Below are positions 26,982 through 35,040 of a stretch of 37,346 nt of DNA, one piece after another (the stretch's first letter is position 1; the number at the start of each line of letters is the position of its first letter). The stretch is from an uncultured Bacillota bacterium (lineage in GTDB: Bacteria > Bacillota > Clostridia > Oscillospirales > Oscillospiraceae), in NCBI GenBank assembly GCA_947385365.1, contig CANDKT010000010.1, forward strand, positions 1 through 37,346, given 5' to 3'. The position numbers and the translations under genes are program-made. Below the pieces are notes generated by a model. The model was not told the origin of the DNA. It searched no databases and saw only the letters and a program-made list of their open reading frames with translations.

Positions 26982-27377
26982 ATGAAGAAAAGTCTGATTG
27001 CAATGGCGGCGGCAGTCATGCTGCTGACCGGCCTGACGGCGTGCAGCGGCAGGGACCAGGACGTCAACGGCGGCGCCGGACAGAGCGGTTCCAACTCCCA
27101 AAACGGCTCCAATTCCCAGAGCGGACAGGCCAGCACCAACCGTACCAGCGCTTCCCGGCGCTATATGGACGGCTACTTGGACGACGGCCGCTACTACGCC
27201 AACGCCGACGGACAAGTGAACGGCGGCTCCGTCGCTCGTGACTTCACCCAAGGCGCTCGGGATATGATGCGCGGCGTAGGCGACGCCGCGGCTGATGTAG
27301 GCCGCGATGTAGGCCGCGCCGCCCGCGATCTCACCGGAACCCCTAGCTGGGAACCCGACTCCAGCGCACGGTACTGA
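26982..27377 (+). CDS. Small lipoprotein
   Basis: A 131-residue exported protein. The signal peptide is typical of lipoproteins: basic MKK, a hydrophobic stretch, and the lipobox LTAC with Cys21 for lipid attachment. Residues 22-55 are Gly/Ser/Asn/Gln-rich and probably a flexible linker; the rest contains YMDGYLDDGRYYANADG and an amphipathic C-terminal helix with two copies of DVGR. GGAGGAG lies upstream. No known family is recognised. It sits between the gltD terminator and a long noncoding stretch and is probably monocistronic. Confidence 0.75.
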   Translation: MKKSLIAMAAAVMLLTGLTACSGRDQDVNGGAGQSGSNSQNGSNSQSGQASTNRTSASRRYMDGYLDDGRYYANADGQVNGGSVARDFTQGARDMMRGVGDAAADVGRDVGRAARDLTGTPSWEPDSSARY

Positions 27378-27434
27378 GCAGGTTCCATCCAGACGCTTCT
27401 GTTGTCTTGCGGCGGATCTGGGAGCCGCGGGCAT

Positions 27435-27465
27435 TACTTCCACCCCTGGGAAAGGGGTGGAAGTA
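27435..27465. terminator. Long inverted repeat, possible terminator of the lipoprotein gene
   Basis: A perfect 13-bp stem TACTTCCACCCCT / AGGGGTGGAAGTA with a 5-nt loop. No T run follows, so it may be a terminator without tail or a protein-binding site. Confidence 0.55.
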
Positions 27466-27672
27466 GATACATTGGGGAGGACCGCTCTGGCCTGGAGCTG
27501 TCGTAGGCAGGCAAAACCGGCCGGAGGGGTAGGTTTTTCATAATTTTCAGCTTATTTGCAAGTTTTTTCTCTTTCAGAGTTTGAAAAACACGGACGGCGG
27601 CTGGAAGATTTTTGAAATTCGGGAAAGGGTTTGTGCATTTTTCATAAAATTTGCGAAAAACTCAAGTTTCTC
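27466..27672 (+). other. AT-rich noncoding region with a repeated element
   Basis: No gene is seen. TTTTTCATAA occurs at 27534-27543 and 27638-27647, each followed by TTTGC within about 15 bp; GTTTTTC and GAAAAAC motifs recur. The region is much AT-richer than its surroundings and ends at the consensus promoter at 27673. It may hold upstream activating sequence or regulator sites. Confidence 0.4.
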
Positions 27673-27701
27673 TTGACACTTTTTCCGGAAGGCTGTAAGA
27701 T
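27673..27701 (+). promoter_or_regulatory. Promoter of the putative ncRNA
   Basis: TTGACA (perfect -35) at 27673-27678, a 17-bp spacer and TAAGAT at 27696-27701. The predicted transcript starts near 27708, almost 300 nt before the next start codon. Confidence 0.8.
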
Positions 27702-27707
27702 ATATTT

Positions 27708-27936
27708 ACCTTAACAGTGGCTTGGATTTGTGGGAGGCCCTCCTTCCTTTTTCTGGGATGAAATGGCAATCATTTCCTTGCAGAGGCCCTGTGCGAGGTT
27801 CCCTGATATATTCGCTGCTTCAAGTCACTTAATGCGGTGTTCTCGCATTCATTACCGTGACTGAAACCCAGCAAGAACAGACGGCAAGGTGGTCGTGTTG
27901 CTTCCACAGATTGCTGCTTGTTTTTGCTGGGTTTTT
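27708..27936 (+). ncRNA. Putative structured noncoding RNA, 6S-like size and fold
   Basis: About 230 nt bounded by a strong promoter and an intrinsic terminator, with no convincing ORF. It can fold into an apical hairpin CTGGGATGAAATG / CATTTCCTTGCAG (27753-27765 / 27771-27783, two mismatches), a nested hairpin AGTCAC...GTGACT enclosing AATGCG / CGCATT (27823-27862), and a partial long-range pairing of 27716-27738 with 27841-27863. A long stem with a bubble, a side hairpin and this size suggest 6S RNA, but I cannot confirm it; a classic 6S 5'/3' closing match is not perfect. SRP RNA, RNase P and tmRNA signatures are absent. The alternative is a long leader of ald. Confidence 0.5.
27865..27936 (+). 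terminator. Long terminator hairpin of the ncRNA
   Basis: AACCCAGCAA (27865-27874) pairs perfectly with TTGCTGGGTT (27924-27933), and pairing continues inward to about 23 bp with three G-T wobbles and one mismatch, closed by a small GTGG / CCAC loop stem. TTT follows. This is unusually long for a terminator and may be part of the functional RNA. Confidence 0.75.
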
Positions 27937-27944
27937 GTTATAAT
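27936..27944 (+). promoter_or_regulatory. ald promoter (extended -10)
   Basis: TGTTATAAT, a perfect -10 with TG extension, placed directly in the tail of the ncRNA terminator. A -35 is poor (TTGTTT at 15-bp spacing). It suggests ald is transcribed separately from the ncRNA. Confidence 0.6.
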
Positions 27945-27999
27945 GGGATACCTGAAAAGGGGCTGTCCCCAACAAAAAAGAGGAAAGAGGAAGAACGCT

Positions 28000-29109
28000 A
28001 TGATAATCGGTCTGCCAAAGGAGATTAAAAACAATGAATTTCGTGTTGGTCTCATCCCGGGCGCGGTAAGCGCGTATGTCCAGGCGGGACATACGGTGTT
28101 GGTGGAGCAGGGGGCCGGGTTAGGTTCCGGTTTCACGGATGAGGAGTACGTGGAAGCGGGGGCACAGATCGTGGCGGACGCCGCGGAGGTGTGGGCGAAA
28201 GCGGGCATGATCGTCAAGGTCAAGGAGCCCATCGAGAGCGAGTACAAGTACTTCAAAGAGGGTCTGCTGCTGTACACCTACCTGCACTTAGCCGCGGACG
28301 CGCCGCTGACCAAGGCGCTGTTGGATTCGAAGGTGACGGCGATTGCTTACGAGACCATCGTGGGGCGGAACGGAGGACTGCCGTGTCTTGCGCCCATGAG
28401 CGAGATCGCCGGACGCATGGCGATTCAGGAAGGCGCGAAGTATCTGGAGAAGACCTACGGAGGTCTGGGCGTACTGCTGGCGGGCGTGCCTGGCGTGGAA
28501 AAGGGCAACGTAGTCATTCTGGGCGGCGGCAACGTGGGTACCAACGCCTGTAAGATTGCCGTTGGCATGGGCGCGAACGTGACGGTTCTGGACGTGAACC
28601 TCCAGCGTCTGGCCTACCTGGACGACATCTTTGACAAGCGGATCACCACGCTGTACTCCACGCGGAGCAACGTCCAAAAGGCCGTAGCGCAAGCGGATCT
28701 GGTGATTGGCTGCGTGCTGCTCCCCGGCCGTGCCGCGCCGAAGCTGCTGCTGAAAGAGGATCTGGCTCTCATGAAGCCCGGCGCGGTTGTGGTGGACGTC
28801 GCGGTGGACCAAGGCGGCTGCGTAGAGACCACGCATCCCACGACGCACGACGATCCGGTGTTTATCGTGGACGGTGTCGTTCACTACTGCGTCGCCAATA
28901 TGCCGGGTGCGGTGGCGCGTACATCGACCCTGGCGTTGGGCAACGCGACGCTGTCCTACGGCTTGGAGCTGGCCGCCAAAGGCGTAGCGGCGTGCAAAGC
29001 GGACAAGGGCCTGCTGGCGGGTCTGAACTGCTTCGATGGCAAGTGTACCTTCCCTGGAGTGGCTGAGGCGCTGGGCCTGGAGTACGTAGATCCTGCGGGA
29101 CTGCTCTGA
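28000..29109 (+). CDS. ald: Alanine dehydrogenase
   Basis: A 369-residue NAD-dependent enzyme that interconverts L-alanine and pyruvate plus ammonia. The sequence starts [18 protein letters not shown], with catalytic Lys75 and His96 at the positions known for the family, and a Rossmann motif [13 protein letters not shown]. The length is standard (about 370). ATG 28000 follows a purine-rich AGAGGAAAGAGGAAG; an in-frame ATG at 27889 lies inside the ncRNA hairpin and would add unlike residues. It heads the dipeptide-related cluster, where it could deaminate alanine released from peptides. Fusion of roles with sporulation or growth on alanine, as in other Firmicutes, is also possible. Confidence 0.97.
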   Translation: MIIGLPKEIKNNEFRVGLIPGAVSAYVQAGHTVLVEQGAGLGSGFTDEEYVEAGAQIVADAAEVWAKAGMIVKVKEPIESEYKYFKEGLLLYTYLHLAADAPLTKALLDSKVTAIAYETIVGRNGGLPCLAPMSEIAGRMAIQEGAKYLEKTYGGLGVLLAGVPGVEKGNVVILGGGNVGTNACKIAVGMGANVTVLDVNLQRLAYLDDIFDKRITTLYSTRSNVQKAVAQADLVIGCVLLPGRAAPKLLLKEDLALMKPGAVVVDVAVDQGGCVETTHPTTHDDPVFIVDGVVHYCVANMPGAVARTSTLALGNATLSYGLELAAKGVAACKADKGLLAGLNCFDGKCTFPGVAEALGLEYVDPAGLL

Positions 29110-29260
29110 GCCGCCGCCCGGAAGCGCCCACCGAACCGGAACAGGAGCTGCCAAAGCGGCTCCGCCGCAGTGACAGGACACGCCCGTCTCATAAAAGCGA
29201 TCCACTTTTGACACGAGGAAAAGCGATTTGAGAGACAGGTGTGGTGACAGGAGGCAGTCG

Positions 29261-29632
29261 ATGAACGAATATGAAGCGGAACAGGACTTAGGTGGTTCCC
29301 AGACCCGAACCTACTACGTCATCGGGGAGTCCCGCACCAACGCGGACAACGCCATCACGAAGATCTATGGTTCCTTCTACCTGGCCTTTGAGGTCAACGA
29401 GCTGACGGAACAGGTGGTCGCTTTCAACTGCACCCACACGCTGGACTTGACGGAGAACTTTCTCCGCAAGCTCTTTCTGGGACAGCACTTTCCCTCCATC
29501 GACACCTGGCTGGAGGAGGTTCTGGAGCGCCGTTACGGCGGTTCCTCCCGGAGAGCGGTGCTGGTATCTTACCGGGATGCGTTGAAACGCTACCGGACGA
29601 TGCGGAGAGGAGGTTATGGAGCGGGAAAATGA
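29261..29632 (+). CDS. DUF3870 domain protein
   Basis: A 123-residue soluble protein recognised by YYVIGESRTNADNAITKIYG, FYLAFEVN and FNCTHTLDLTENFL, the conserved blocks of DUF3870. The function is unknown; the family is often next to DUF819 transporters and amino-acid or peptide catabolic genes, as here. ATG 29261 has AGGAGG at 29249-29254. The C-terminus is a basic Gly-rich tail. The 150 bp before it (29110-29260) carry a GAGCCGC/GCGGCTC inverted pair but no clear terminator, so ald readthrough is possible. Confidence 0.88.
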   Translation: MNEYEAEQDLGGSQTRTYYVIGESRTNADNAITKIYGSFYLAFEVNELTEQVVAFNCTHTLDLTENFLRKLFLGQHFPSIDTWLEEVLERRYGGSSRRAVLVSYRDALKRYRTMRRGGYGAGK

Positions 29633-29677
29633 GGTGAGTGAGAGGAAGTCAAGAAGAAAGGAAAAGGAGAGGATATT

Positions 29678-30889
29678 GTGTTTGTTATTGAAAACGGTTT
29701 TACGTACATCGCGTTCCTGATGTTCTTGTGCGGCGGTCTGCTGGCGCTGCAAAAGTACGCCAAGTGGAAGATTTTTGATGTGGTGCCGCCGCTGGTGTGG
29801 ATTTACGTGATCGGCATGATCTGCTGCACCGCTGGCATGTTCAACTCCGACGGCGTATCGGCCGCCTACGGCGCGTTGAAAAACAACCTGTTGTATGCCA
29901 TGATTTTCGTCATGCTGCTGCGCTGCGATTTCCGGAAGATCGGCAAGCTGGGCGGACGTCTGATCGCGATTTTCCTGGGCTGTTCCCTTACCTTAGCTGT
30001 AGGCTTTATTGTTTTCTATCCCATCCTCAAGGGTTCTATGGGCGGCGGTGAGAAGACCTGGGCTGCGACTGCCGCGCTGTACGCCTCCTGGGTTGGCGGT
30101 TCCGGCAACATGGCCGCTATGCAGGCCAACTACGGCGACCTGATCGACTCCGGCGCATACGGCTGCGCGCTCGCGCTGGATACCGTATGCTACTCCGTGT
30201 GGATTGCCCTGTTACTGTTCGCGGTGAAGTTCGCCCCCAAGTGGAACAAGGCGACCAACGCGGATACCTCCAAGCTGGACGCGCTGGCTCAGACCGCCAA
30301 CGCGGAAGTCTCGAAAGACCAGAAAAAAGCGACCTCTGCCGACTGGATCTTCATCATCGGCATCGGCCTGATCGCCTCCGTGGTCTGCCAGAAGCTGGGC
30401 GTCATGCTCAACAGCGGCATCAACGCCACCCTCGGCGGCATCATCGGTGAGAACCTGTTCGGCAACGCCACCTGCATCACGGTCGTGGTCACGGTCCTGG
30501 GCCTGATCTGCGCCATGACGCCGATGGGCAAGCTGCCTGCCGTGGAAGAACTCTCCAATGTGCTGCTGTACGCCGTCGTTGCTATGCTGGCGACCTAAGC
30601 CCCGCTCAACGAGCTGCTGGACGCTCCCATGTGGGTGGTTTACGGTATGCTGATCCTGGTGGTCCATGTGGTACTTATGTTCCTGCTGTCCAAGGTGTTC
30701 CATTGGGATCTGTGCATGGTGTCTACCGCCTCCGTGGCCAACATCGGCGGTTCTGCTTCCGCTCCCATCATTGCGTGCGCGTATGACTCCACGTTTGCCG
30801 GTATCGGCATTCTGATGGGCGTACTGGGCGCCGCCGTAGGCAACTTCTTCGGCATGGGCATGGGCGCGATTCTCCGGCTGTTAGCCTGA
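29678..30889 (+). pseudogene. DUF819 membrane protein gene interrupted by an in-frame TAA
   Basis: The reading frame runs from GTG 29678 (GGAGAGG upstream) through codon 306, meets TAA at 30596-30598, and continues open in the same frame to TGA at 30887-30889. Without the TAA it would give 403 residues, a normal DUF819 length. About nine to ten hydrophobic segments are visible, e.g. GFTYIAFLMFLCGGLLALQ, YVIGMICCTAGMF, and after the TAA MWVVYGMLILVVHVVLMFLL and a final GVLGAAVGNFFGMGMG. Motifs ASWVGGSGNMAAM and ASVANIGGSASAPI occur in the two halves, as in intact homologues. DUF819 proteins are thought to be amino-acid or peptide-type transporters. No good ribosome site precedes ATG 30629, so reinitiation is unlikely. 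CAA to TAA is one possible single change. Confidence 0.85.
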
Positions 30890-30925
30890 CCAATCCAATA
30901 TCAGCCCCATTCATCGAATGAGAAC

Positions 30926-30958
30926 GGGCCCCGTCCCCACCGGGGCGGGGCCTGTTTA
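30926..30958 (+). terminator. Terminator-like hairpin after the DUF819 gene
   Basis: Stem GGCCCCG(T)CCCC / GGGGCGGGGCC with one bulge and a 3-nt loop, followed by TGTTTA. The tail is short; partial readthrough into the next genes is likely. Confidence 0.7.
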
Positions 30959-30999
30959 CGCAAAAATTGGGGGGAAAACCTGGAAAAGGAGACTTGCTC

Positions 31000-32397
31000 A
31001 TGGACATCAACCACACGTTCCGGAGTCTGCACGTAGGTTTGCCGGAGGACATTCTGCGCCGGAAGCTCTACGGGGACTTTGAGGGAGCCATCCGGCTGAT
31101 CGACCAGCGGCTGGAACGGAAGGATCTCCCCCAAGCGCTCCGGGACTGCATGACCGCGCAGCGTGAGATGATGCTGCGCACGCCGCCGGATTACCCCTTT
31201 GATCGGGAGCAGGCGCTGGCCCGAGTCCGCGCCTACATTCCGGACTTCTCCGAGGAGGAGTTCGACCAGCGGGTGGACGCCGGGAAGATTGGGTGGATTT
31301 ACCTGAACGGCCAGCCCCGCTACTTCGCCCGGTTTTTCGAGACCATGTGCAAGGCGGAACCGCCGTTTGCACAGCGGGCCAATTTTCAGATGCACGGTGT
31401 GGAGAGCATTGCCGGGATTTCCGGCAAGGAGGATCGTTTGGAGCGCTGCCACCGTCTCATGCGGGAAAACGGGCAGGTTTCGAACCGCATCCGCATTCGG
31501 GCTTCCCTCCGCCTGAAGGACGAGTTCTTCACGCCTGGGATGTTTCTCCGGGCGCATTTGCCCATCCCGGCCGCCTGCGCCCAGCAGCGGGACATTGTGA
31601 TCGAAACCATGACCCCTGCGGGGGGGGTGATCGACCCGGAAGACGCGCTCCAGAGGACGGTCTGCTGGGAAGGTACGTGGGAGGAGAACCCTGAGTTCTC
31701 TGTCACGTACTCGTACATCCACACCGCCCAATTCCACGACCTGTCCAAACCTGGGACGGCTGAGTTGGCCGCTCCGGAGGAGCTGGCGTCTTACTTACGG
31801 GAGGAGCCTCCCCACATTCTGTTCACCCCGTACCTGCGGGCTCTGACGGAGGAGCTGACGGAGGGGAAGGAGACCCCGCTGGAGAAAGCCCGGAGCATAT
31901 ACGATTTCATCACGCTCAATATGAAATACACGTTCATGCCCGCCTACTTCGGGTTGGAGAACATCGCGGAGAACTGCGCCCGCAGTTTCACTGGAGATTG
32001 CGGAGTGTTTGCGTTGTTGTTCATCACCCTGTGTCGGTGCGCTGGGATTCCGGCGCAGTGGCAGAGCGGTCTGACTGCCGAGCCGGACTTCTGCGGCGGC
32101 CATGACTGGACGCTGTTCTACGTTCCCGGACACGGCTGGCTGTACGCGGACCCGTCTTACGGGACCGCGGCGGTCCGGGCTGGGAAGGAGGAGCGGAGGA
32201 AGTTCTACTTTGGCAACCTCGACCCCTACCGCATGGTAGCCAACCGGCAGTTCCAAGGGGCTTTTGCCGTAGCCAAGTCCCATTGGCGGGCGGACCCCTA
32301 CGACAATCAGGTGGGCGAGCTGGAGACCGTCGGCCGCGGTCTGTGCTACGAGGAGTTCGACCGCAGCAAAACGGTCCTGCTGCACGAGGAACTTTGA
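31000..32397 (+). CDS. Transglutaminase-like superfamily protein
   Basis: A 465-residue protein, no signal peptide. The C-terminal half holds the transglutaminase-like triad: Cys334 in GDCGVFALLF, His368 in GGHDWTLF and Asp384 in LYADPSYG. The N-terminal 200 residues have helical LPEDILRRKLYGDFEGAIRLIDQRL and a region with no recognised domain. Such bacterial proteins are often peptidases or amidases acting on peptides, including peptidoglycan-derived ones; the role is inferred. ATG 31000 has AAGGAG upstream. It starts after the DUF819 terminator and precedes the M20 peptidase by 38 bp. Confidence 0.9.
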   Translation: MDINHTFRSLHVGLPEDILRRKLYGDFEGAIRLIDQRLERKDLPQALRDCMTAQREMMLRTPPDYPFDREQALARVRAYIPDFSEEEFDQRVDAGKIGWIYLNGQPRYFARFFETMCKAEPPFAQRANFQMHGVESIAGISGKEDRLERCHRLMRENGQVSNRIRIRASLRLKDEFFTPGMFLRAHLPIPAACAQQRDIVIETMTPAGGVIDPEDALQRTVCWEGTWEENPEFSVTYSYIHTAQFHDLSKPGTAELAAPEELASYLREEPPHILFTPYLRALTEELTEGKETPLEKARSIYDFITLNMKYTFMPAYFGLENIAENCARSFTGDCGVFALLFITLCRCAGIPAQWQSGLTAEPDFCGGHDWTLFYVPGHGWLYADPSYGTAAVRAGKEERRKFYFGNLDPYRMVANRQFQGAFAVAKSHWRADPYDNQVGELETVGRGLCYEEFDRSKTVLLHEEL

Positions 32398-32435
32398 CCT
32401 CTGCCGGGAAAAAGACAGTTAAGGAGCGACCACAC

Positions 32436-33809
32436 ATGGAACTCTACAAAATCATCGACGAGAACCAGGACGCGCTCATCCGAGACCTGCAAGGCTGCAT
32501 TCAGATTCCCAGCCTCCAGGCCGAGGACGGGAGCGGCTACCCCTACGGCGAGCAAGTCCACCGTTGTCTCCAGTATATGTTGGACACCGCGCAGGCGTTA
32601 GGTTTCCAGGTTCACAACATGGACGAACAGGTAGGCTGGTGCGAGTACGGCGAGGGCCCTGAGATGGTGGCGGTTCTCAGCCACTTGGACGTAGTTCCGG
32701 AAGGGGACGGCTGGACCGTGCCGCCTTACGGCGGCGAGGTGATCGACGGCAAGCTCTACGGGCGCGGCTCTATGGACGACAAGGGTCCCGCTCTGTGCGC
32801 GCTGTACGCGCTGAAAGCCATTCAGCAAGCCGGGCTGCCTCTCCAACGCCGCATCCGGTTGATCTTCGGCCTGAACGAGGAGACCGGCAGTGCGGATATG
32901 AAGTACTACATCGCCCACGGCGGGGAAGTCCCAGTGATGGGCATCACGCCGGATGGGGAGTACCCGGTCATCAACGGAGAAAAGGGTCTTGTGACCGAGT
33001 TTTTCACGAAGGACCTGAATCAGACGGGTCCCATTCGTCTGGAGGAGCTGTCCGGGGGCGCGGCGCATAACATCGTGCCGGACCGGGCTTGGGCGACGCT
33101 GTCCTGTTCCCGTGAGGCAGCGGAACAGATTGCGGCGCGGCGGGTTGGTAAAGTGACCTGCACCCTGACGGACACCGGGGTCCGGGTGGAGGCGGAGGGC
33201 GTAGGCGCGCACGGCGGTTCCCCGCAAGAGGGGGAGAACGCCGCGGGTCGGCTCATGCTCTTCCTGTCGGCTCTGCCGTTGGAAGGGGATCTCAAAACCA
33301 CCGTAGAACTGCTTGCGAACAAGATCGGCATGGAGTTCGACGGTCGTTCTCTTGGCATAGCGATGTCCGATGAACTTTCCGGACCTCTGACCCTGAACAT
33401 GGGCGTCATCCAGAAGCAGGGCGAACAGCTCACGGTGAAGCTCAACTACCGCTACCCAGTGACCTGCGGTTTTGAGGACTGTGGTCCGAAGGTACGGGCC
33501 GCCTTTGAGGCGGCGGGCTTCCGTCAGAGCCACTTCCTCCACAAAAAAGCCCTGTACATGCCCGCGGAAAGTCCTCTGGTCAGCAAGCTGATGAAGGTCT
33601 ACTCCGACTATACCGGAGACCACGTCTCCGCTCCGAAGTGCATCGGCGGAGGGACTTACGCGAAAATGATCCCGAATACGTTAGCGTTCGGTCCCATTTT
33701 CCCTGGCGACGAGGTGCGGGAGCATAAACCGGACGAGTTCATGGAGCTGAGCCGTCTTCTGGACAACACGAAGATACTGGCATCCGCCATGTACGAGCTG
33801 GCCCGCTGA
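32436..33809 (+). CDS. M20 family dipeptidase (PepV-like)
   Basis: A 457-residue zinc peptidase of family M20. Metal ligands visible: His83 and Asp85 in SHLDVVPEGDGW, Asp114 in GRGSMDDKGP, Glu pair in LNEETGS (about 148-149), and later His in the CIGGGTYA / GDEVREHKPDEF end region (family position of the last ligand). The dimerisation lid domain lies between. Length and motifs fit PepV/Sapep-like dipeptidases, which cleave dipeptides including those with an N-terminal D-amino or beta residue. AAGGAG precedes ATG 32436; the frame is open upstream, but those codons overlap the previous gene. Placed before a dipeptide epimerase, it probably hydrolyses the epimerised dipeptide. Confidence 0.92.
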   Translation: MELYKIIDENQDALIRDLQGCIQIPSLQAEDGSGYPYGEQVHRCLQYMLDTAQALGFQVHNMDEQVGWCEYGEGPEMVAVLSHLDVVPEGDGWTVPPYGGEVIDGKLYGRGSMDDKGPALCALYALKAIQQAGLPLQRRIRLIFGLNEETGSADMKYYIAHGGEVPVMGITPDGEYPVINGEKGLVTEFFTKDLNQTGPIRLEELSGGAAHNIVPDRAWATLSCSREAAEQIAARRVGKVTCTLTDTGVRVEAEGVGAHGGSPQEGENAAGRLMLFLSALPLEGDLKTTVELLANKIGMEFDGRSLGIAMSDELSGPLTLNMGVIQKQGEQLTVKLNYRYPVTCGFEDCGPKVRAAFEAAGFRQSHFLHKKALYMPAESPLVSKLMKVYSDYTGDHVSAPKCIGGGTYAKMIPNTLAFGPIFPGDEVREHKPDEFMELSRLLDNTKILASAMYELAR

Positions 33810-33862
33810 CTTGTCCTGGGCAACCGCAGCGTTCTACGAAAAAGCAGAAAAGGAAGGATTTC

Positions 33863-34951
33863 ATGAAAATCACAGAGGTAAAACTTGGCAAAATTTCCGT
33901 TCCCCTCCGGGTCCCCTTCAAGACCGCTCTGCGTTCCGTCAACAGCGTTGAGGACGTGATCGTGGAGATCCACACGGACACCGGCGCGATTGGCTACGGC
34001 GAGGCGCCCCCGACGGGCGCGGTCACGGGGGACACCACGGGCGCGATCATCGGCGCGATTCAGGATCACATTGCCAAGAGCATCGTGGGCCATGACGTGG
34101 ACGACTTCGAGGACGTGCTTCAGATCGTCCAGAAGTGCATTGTCAAGAACACCAGTGCGAAGGCGGCGGTTGATATCGCCCTTTGGGATCTGTACGGTCA
34201 GCTGTACAAGATCCCCGTCTACAAGCTGATGGGCGGGGCCCGGAAACAGATTGTCACTGATATTACGATCAGCGTCAACCCGCCTGAGGAAATGGCGCGG
34301 GACGCCGTCGACGCGGTGAAGCGGGGCTACGACACGCTGAAGATCAAGGTGGGGGCGAATCCGGAGCTGGACGTGGCGCGGCTCGCGGCCATCCGGCAGG
34401 CCATCGGCGATCAGGTCTGCATCCGCATTGACGCCAATCAGGGCTGGGACCCCAAGCAGGCGGTCCGGCTTCTGAACCAAATGCAGGAACAGGGTTTGGA
34501 CATTGAGTTCGTGGAGCAGCCTGTCAAGGCGCACGATTTCGCGGGCATGAAGTACGTCACGGAGCGTTCCTATGTCCCTGTTCTGGCGGACGAGAGCGTG
34601 TTCTCTCCGGAGGACGCTCTGACGATCATGCAGATGGGCGCGGCGGATCTGGTGAACATCAAGCTGATGAAGTGCGGCGGACTCTATAACGCGCTCAAGA
34701 TAGCCTCCGCGGCGGAAGTCTACGGCGTCGAGTGCATGATTGGCTGTATGCTGGAGGCGAAGATCTCGGTCAACGCCGCGGTTCATCTGGCCTGTGCGAA
34801 GAAGATCATCACCAAGATCGACCTGGACGGTCCCGTTCTGTGCAGCGAGGACCCCATTCTGGGCGGCGCGGTCTTCCAGGAACAGCTCATCACCGTTTCG
34901 GACGACCCCGGTTTAGGCATCCGCGGCGTCGAGGGTATCCAGTACCTGTAA
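33863..34951 (+). CDS. Dipeptide epimerase, L-Ala-D/L-Glu type (enolase superfamily)
   Basis: A 362-residue enolase-superfamily protein. Catalytic Lys160 and Lys162 are in LKIKVG, metal ligands in RIDANQGW (about Asp190), FVEQP (Glu, about 216) and LADES (Asp, about 241), and the second-face Lys in MLEAKISV near 293. The ADESVF and CMIGCMLE blocks are typical of the L-Ala-D/L-Glu epimerases, which convert L-Ala-D-Glu from peptidoglycan to L-Ala-L-Glu. Specificity among dipeptides is not decidable from sequence alone. AAGGAAGGA precedes the ATG. Confidence 0.93.
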   Translation: MKITEVKLGKISVPLRVPFKTALRSVNSVEDVIVEIHTDTGAIGYGEAPPTGAVTGDTTGAIIGAIQDHIAKSIVGHDVDDFEDVLQIVQKCIVKNTSAKAAVDIALWDLYGQLYKIPVYKLMGGARKQIVTDITISVNPPEEMARDAVDAVKRGYDTLKIKVGANPELDVARLAAIRQAIGDQVCIRIDANQGWDPKQAVRLLNQMQEQGLDIEFVEQPVKAHDFAGMKYVTERSYVPVLADESVFSPEDALTIMQMGAADLVNIKLMKCGGLYNALKIASAAEVYGVECMIGCMLEAKISVNAAVHLACAKKIITKIDLDGPVLCSEDPILGGAVFQEQLITVSDDPGLGIRGVEGIQYL

Positions 34952-34964
34952 CTCGGTTCTCTTT

Positions 34965-34995
34965 GCGTTCCCGACCCCGTTTGGGGCGGGAACGC
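34965..34995 (+). terminator. Hairpin after the epimerase gene
   Basis: Perfect 9-bp stem GCGTTCCCG / CGGGAACGC with inner CCC / GGG pairing. No T run on either side. A probable weak terminator or processing site. The CCTATT / CCTAACC repeats just after it, before the next gene, have no assigned role. Confidence 0.55.
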
Positions 34996-35040
34996 GAACA
35001 TTGGGCCTAACCTATTAACCTATTTGGTAGGAGGAACTTT

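Noticed and set aside
27798..27815. CCCTGATATATTCGC as the 5' end of a 6S RNA
   Set aside because: It resembles known 6S 5' ends, but no complementary 3' strand or promoter is found at that position.
27889..27999. In-frame upstream start for ald at 27889
   Set aside because: It would be encoded within the ncRNA terminator hairpin and upstream of the ald promoter; the family start is [10 protein letters not shown].
30629..30889. Separate 86-residue membrane protein after the DUF819 TAA
   Set aside because: It is the in-frame continuation of DUF819 and lacks a ribosome site.
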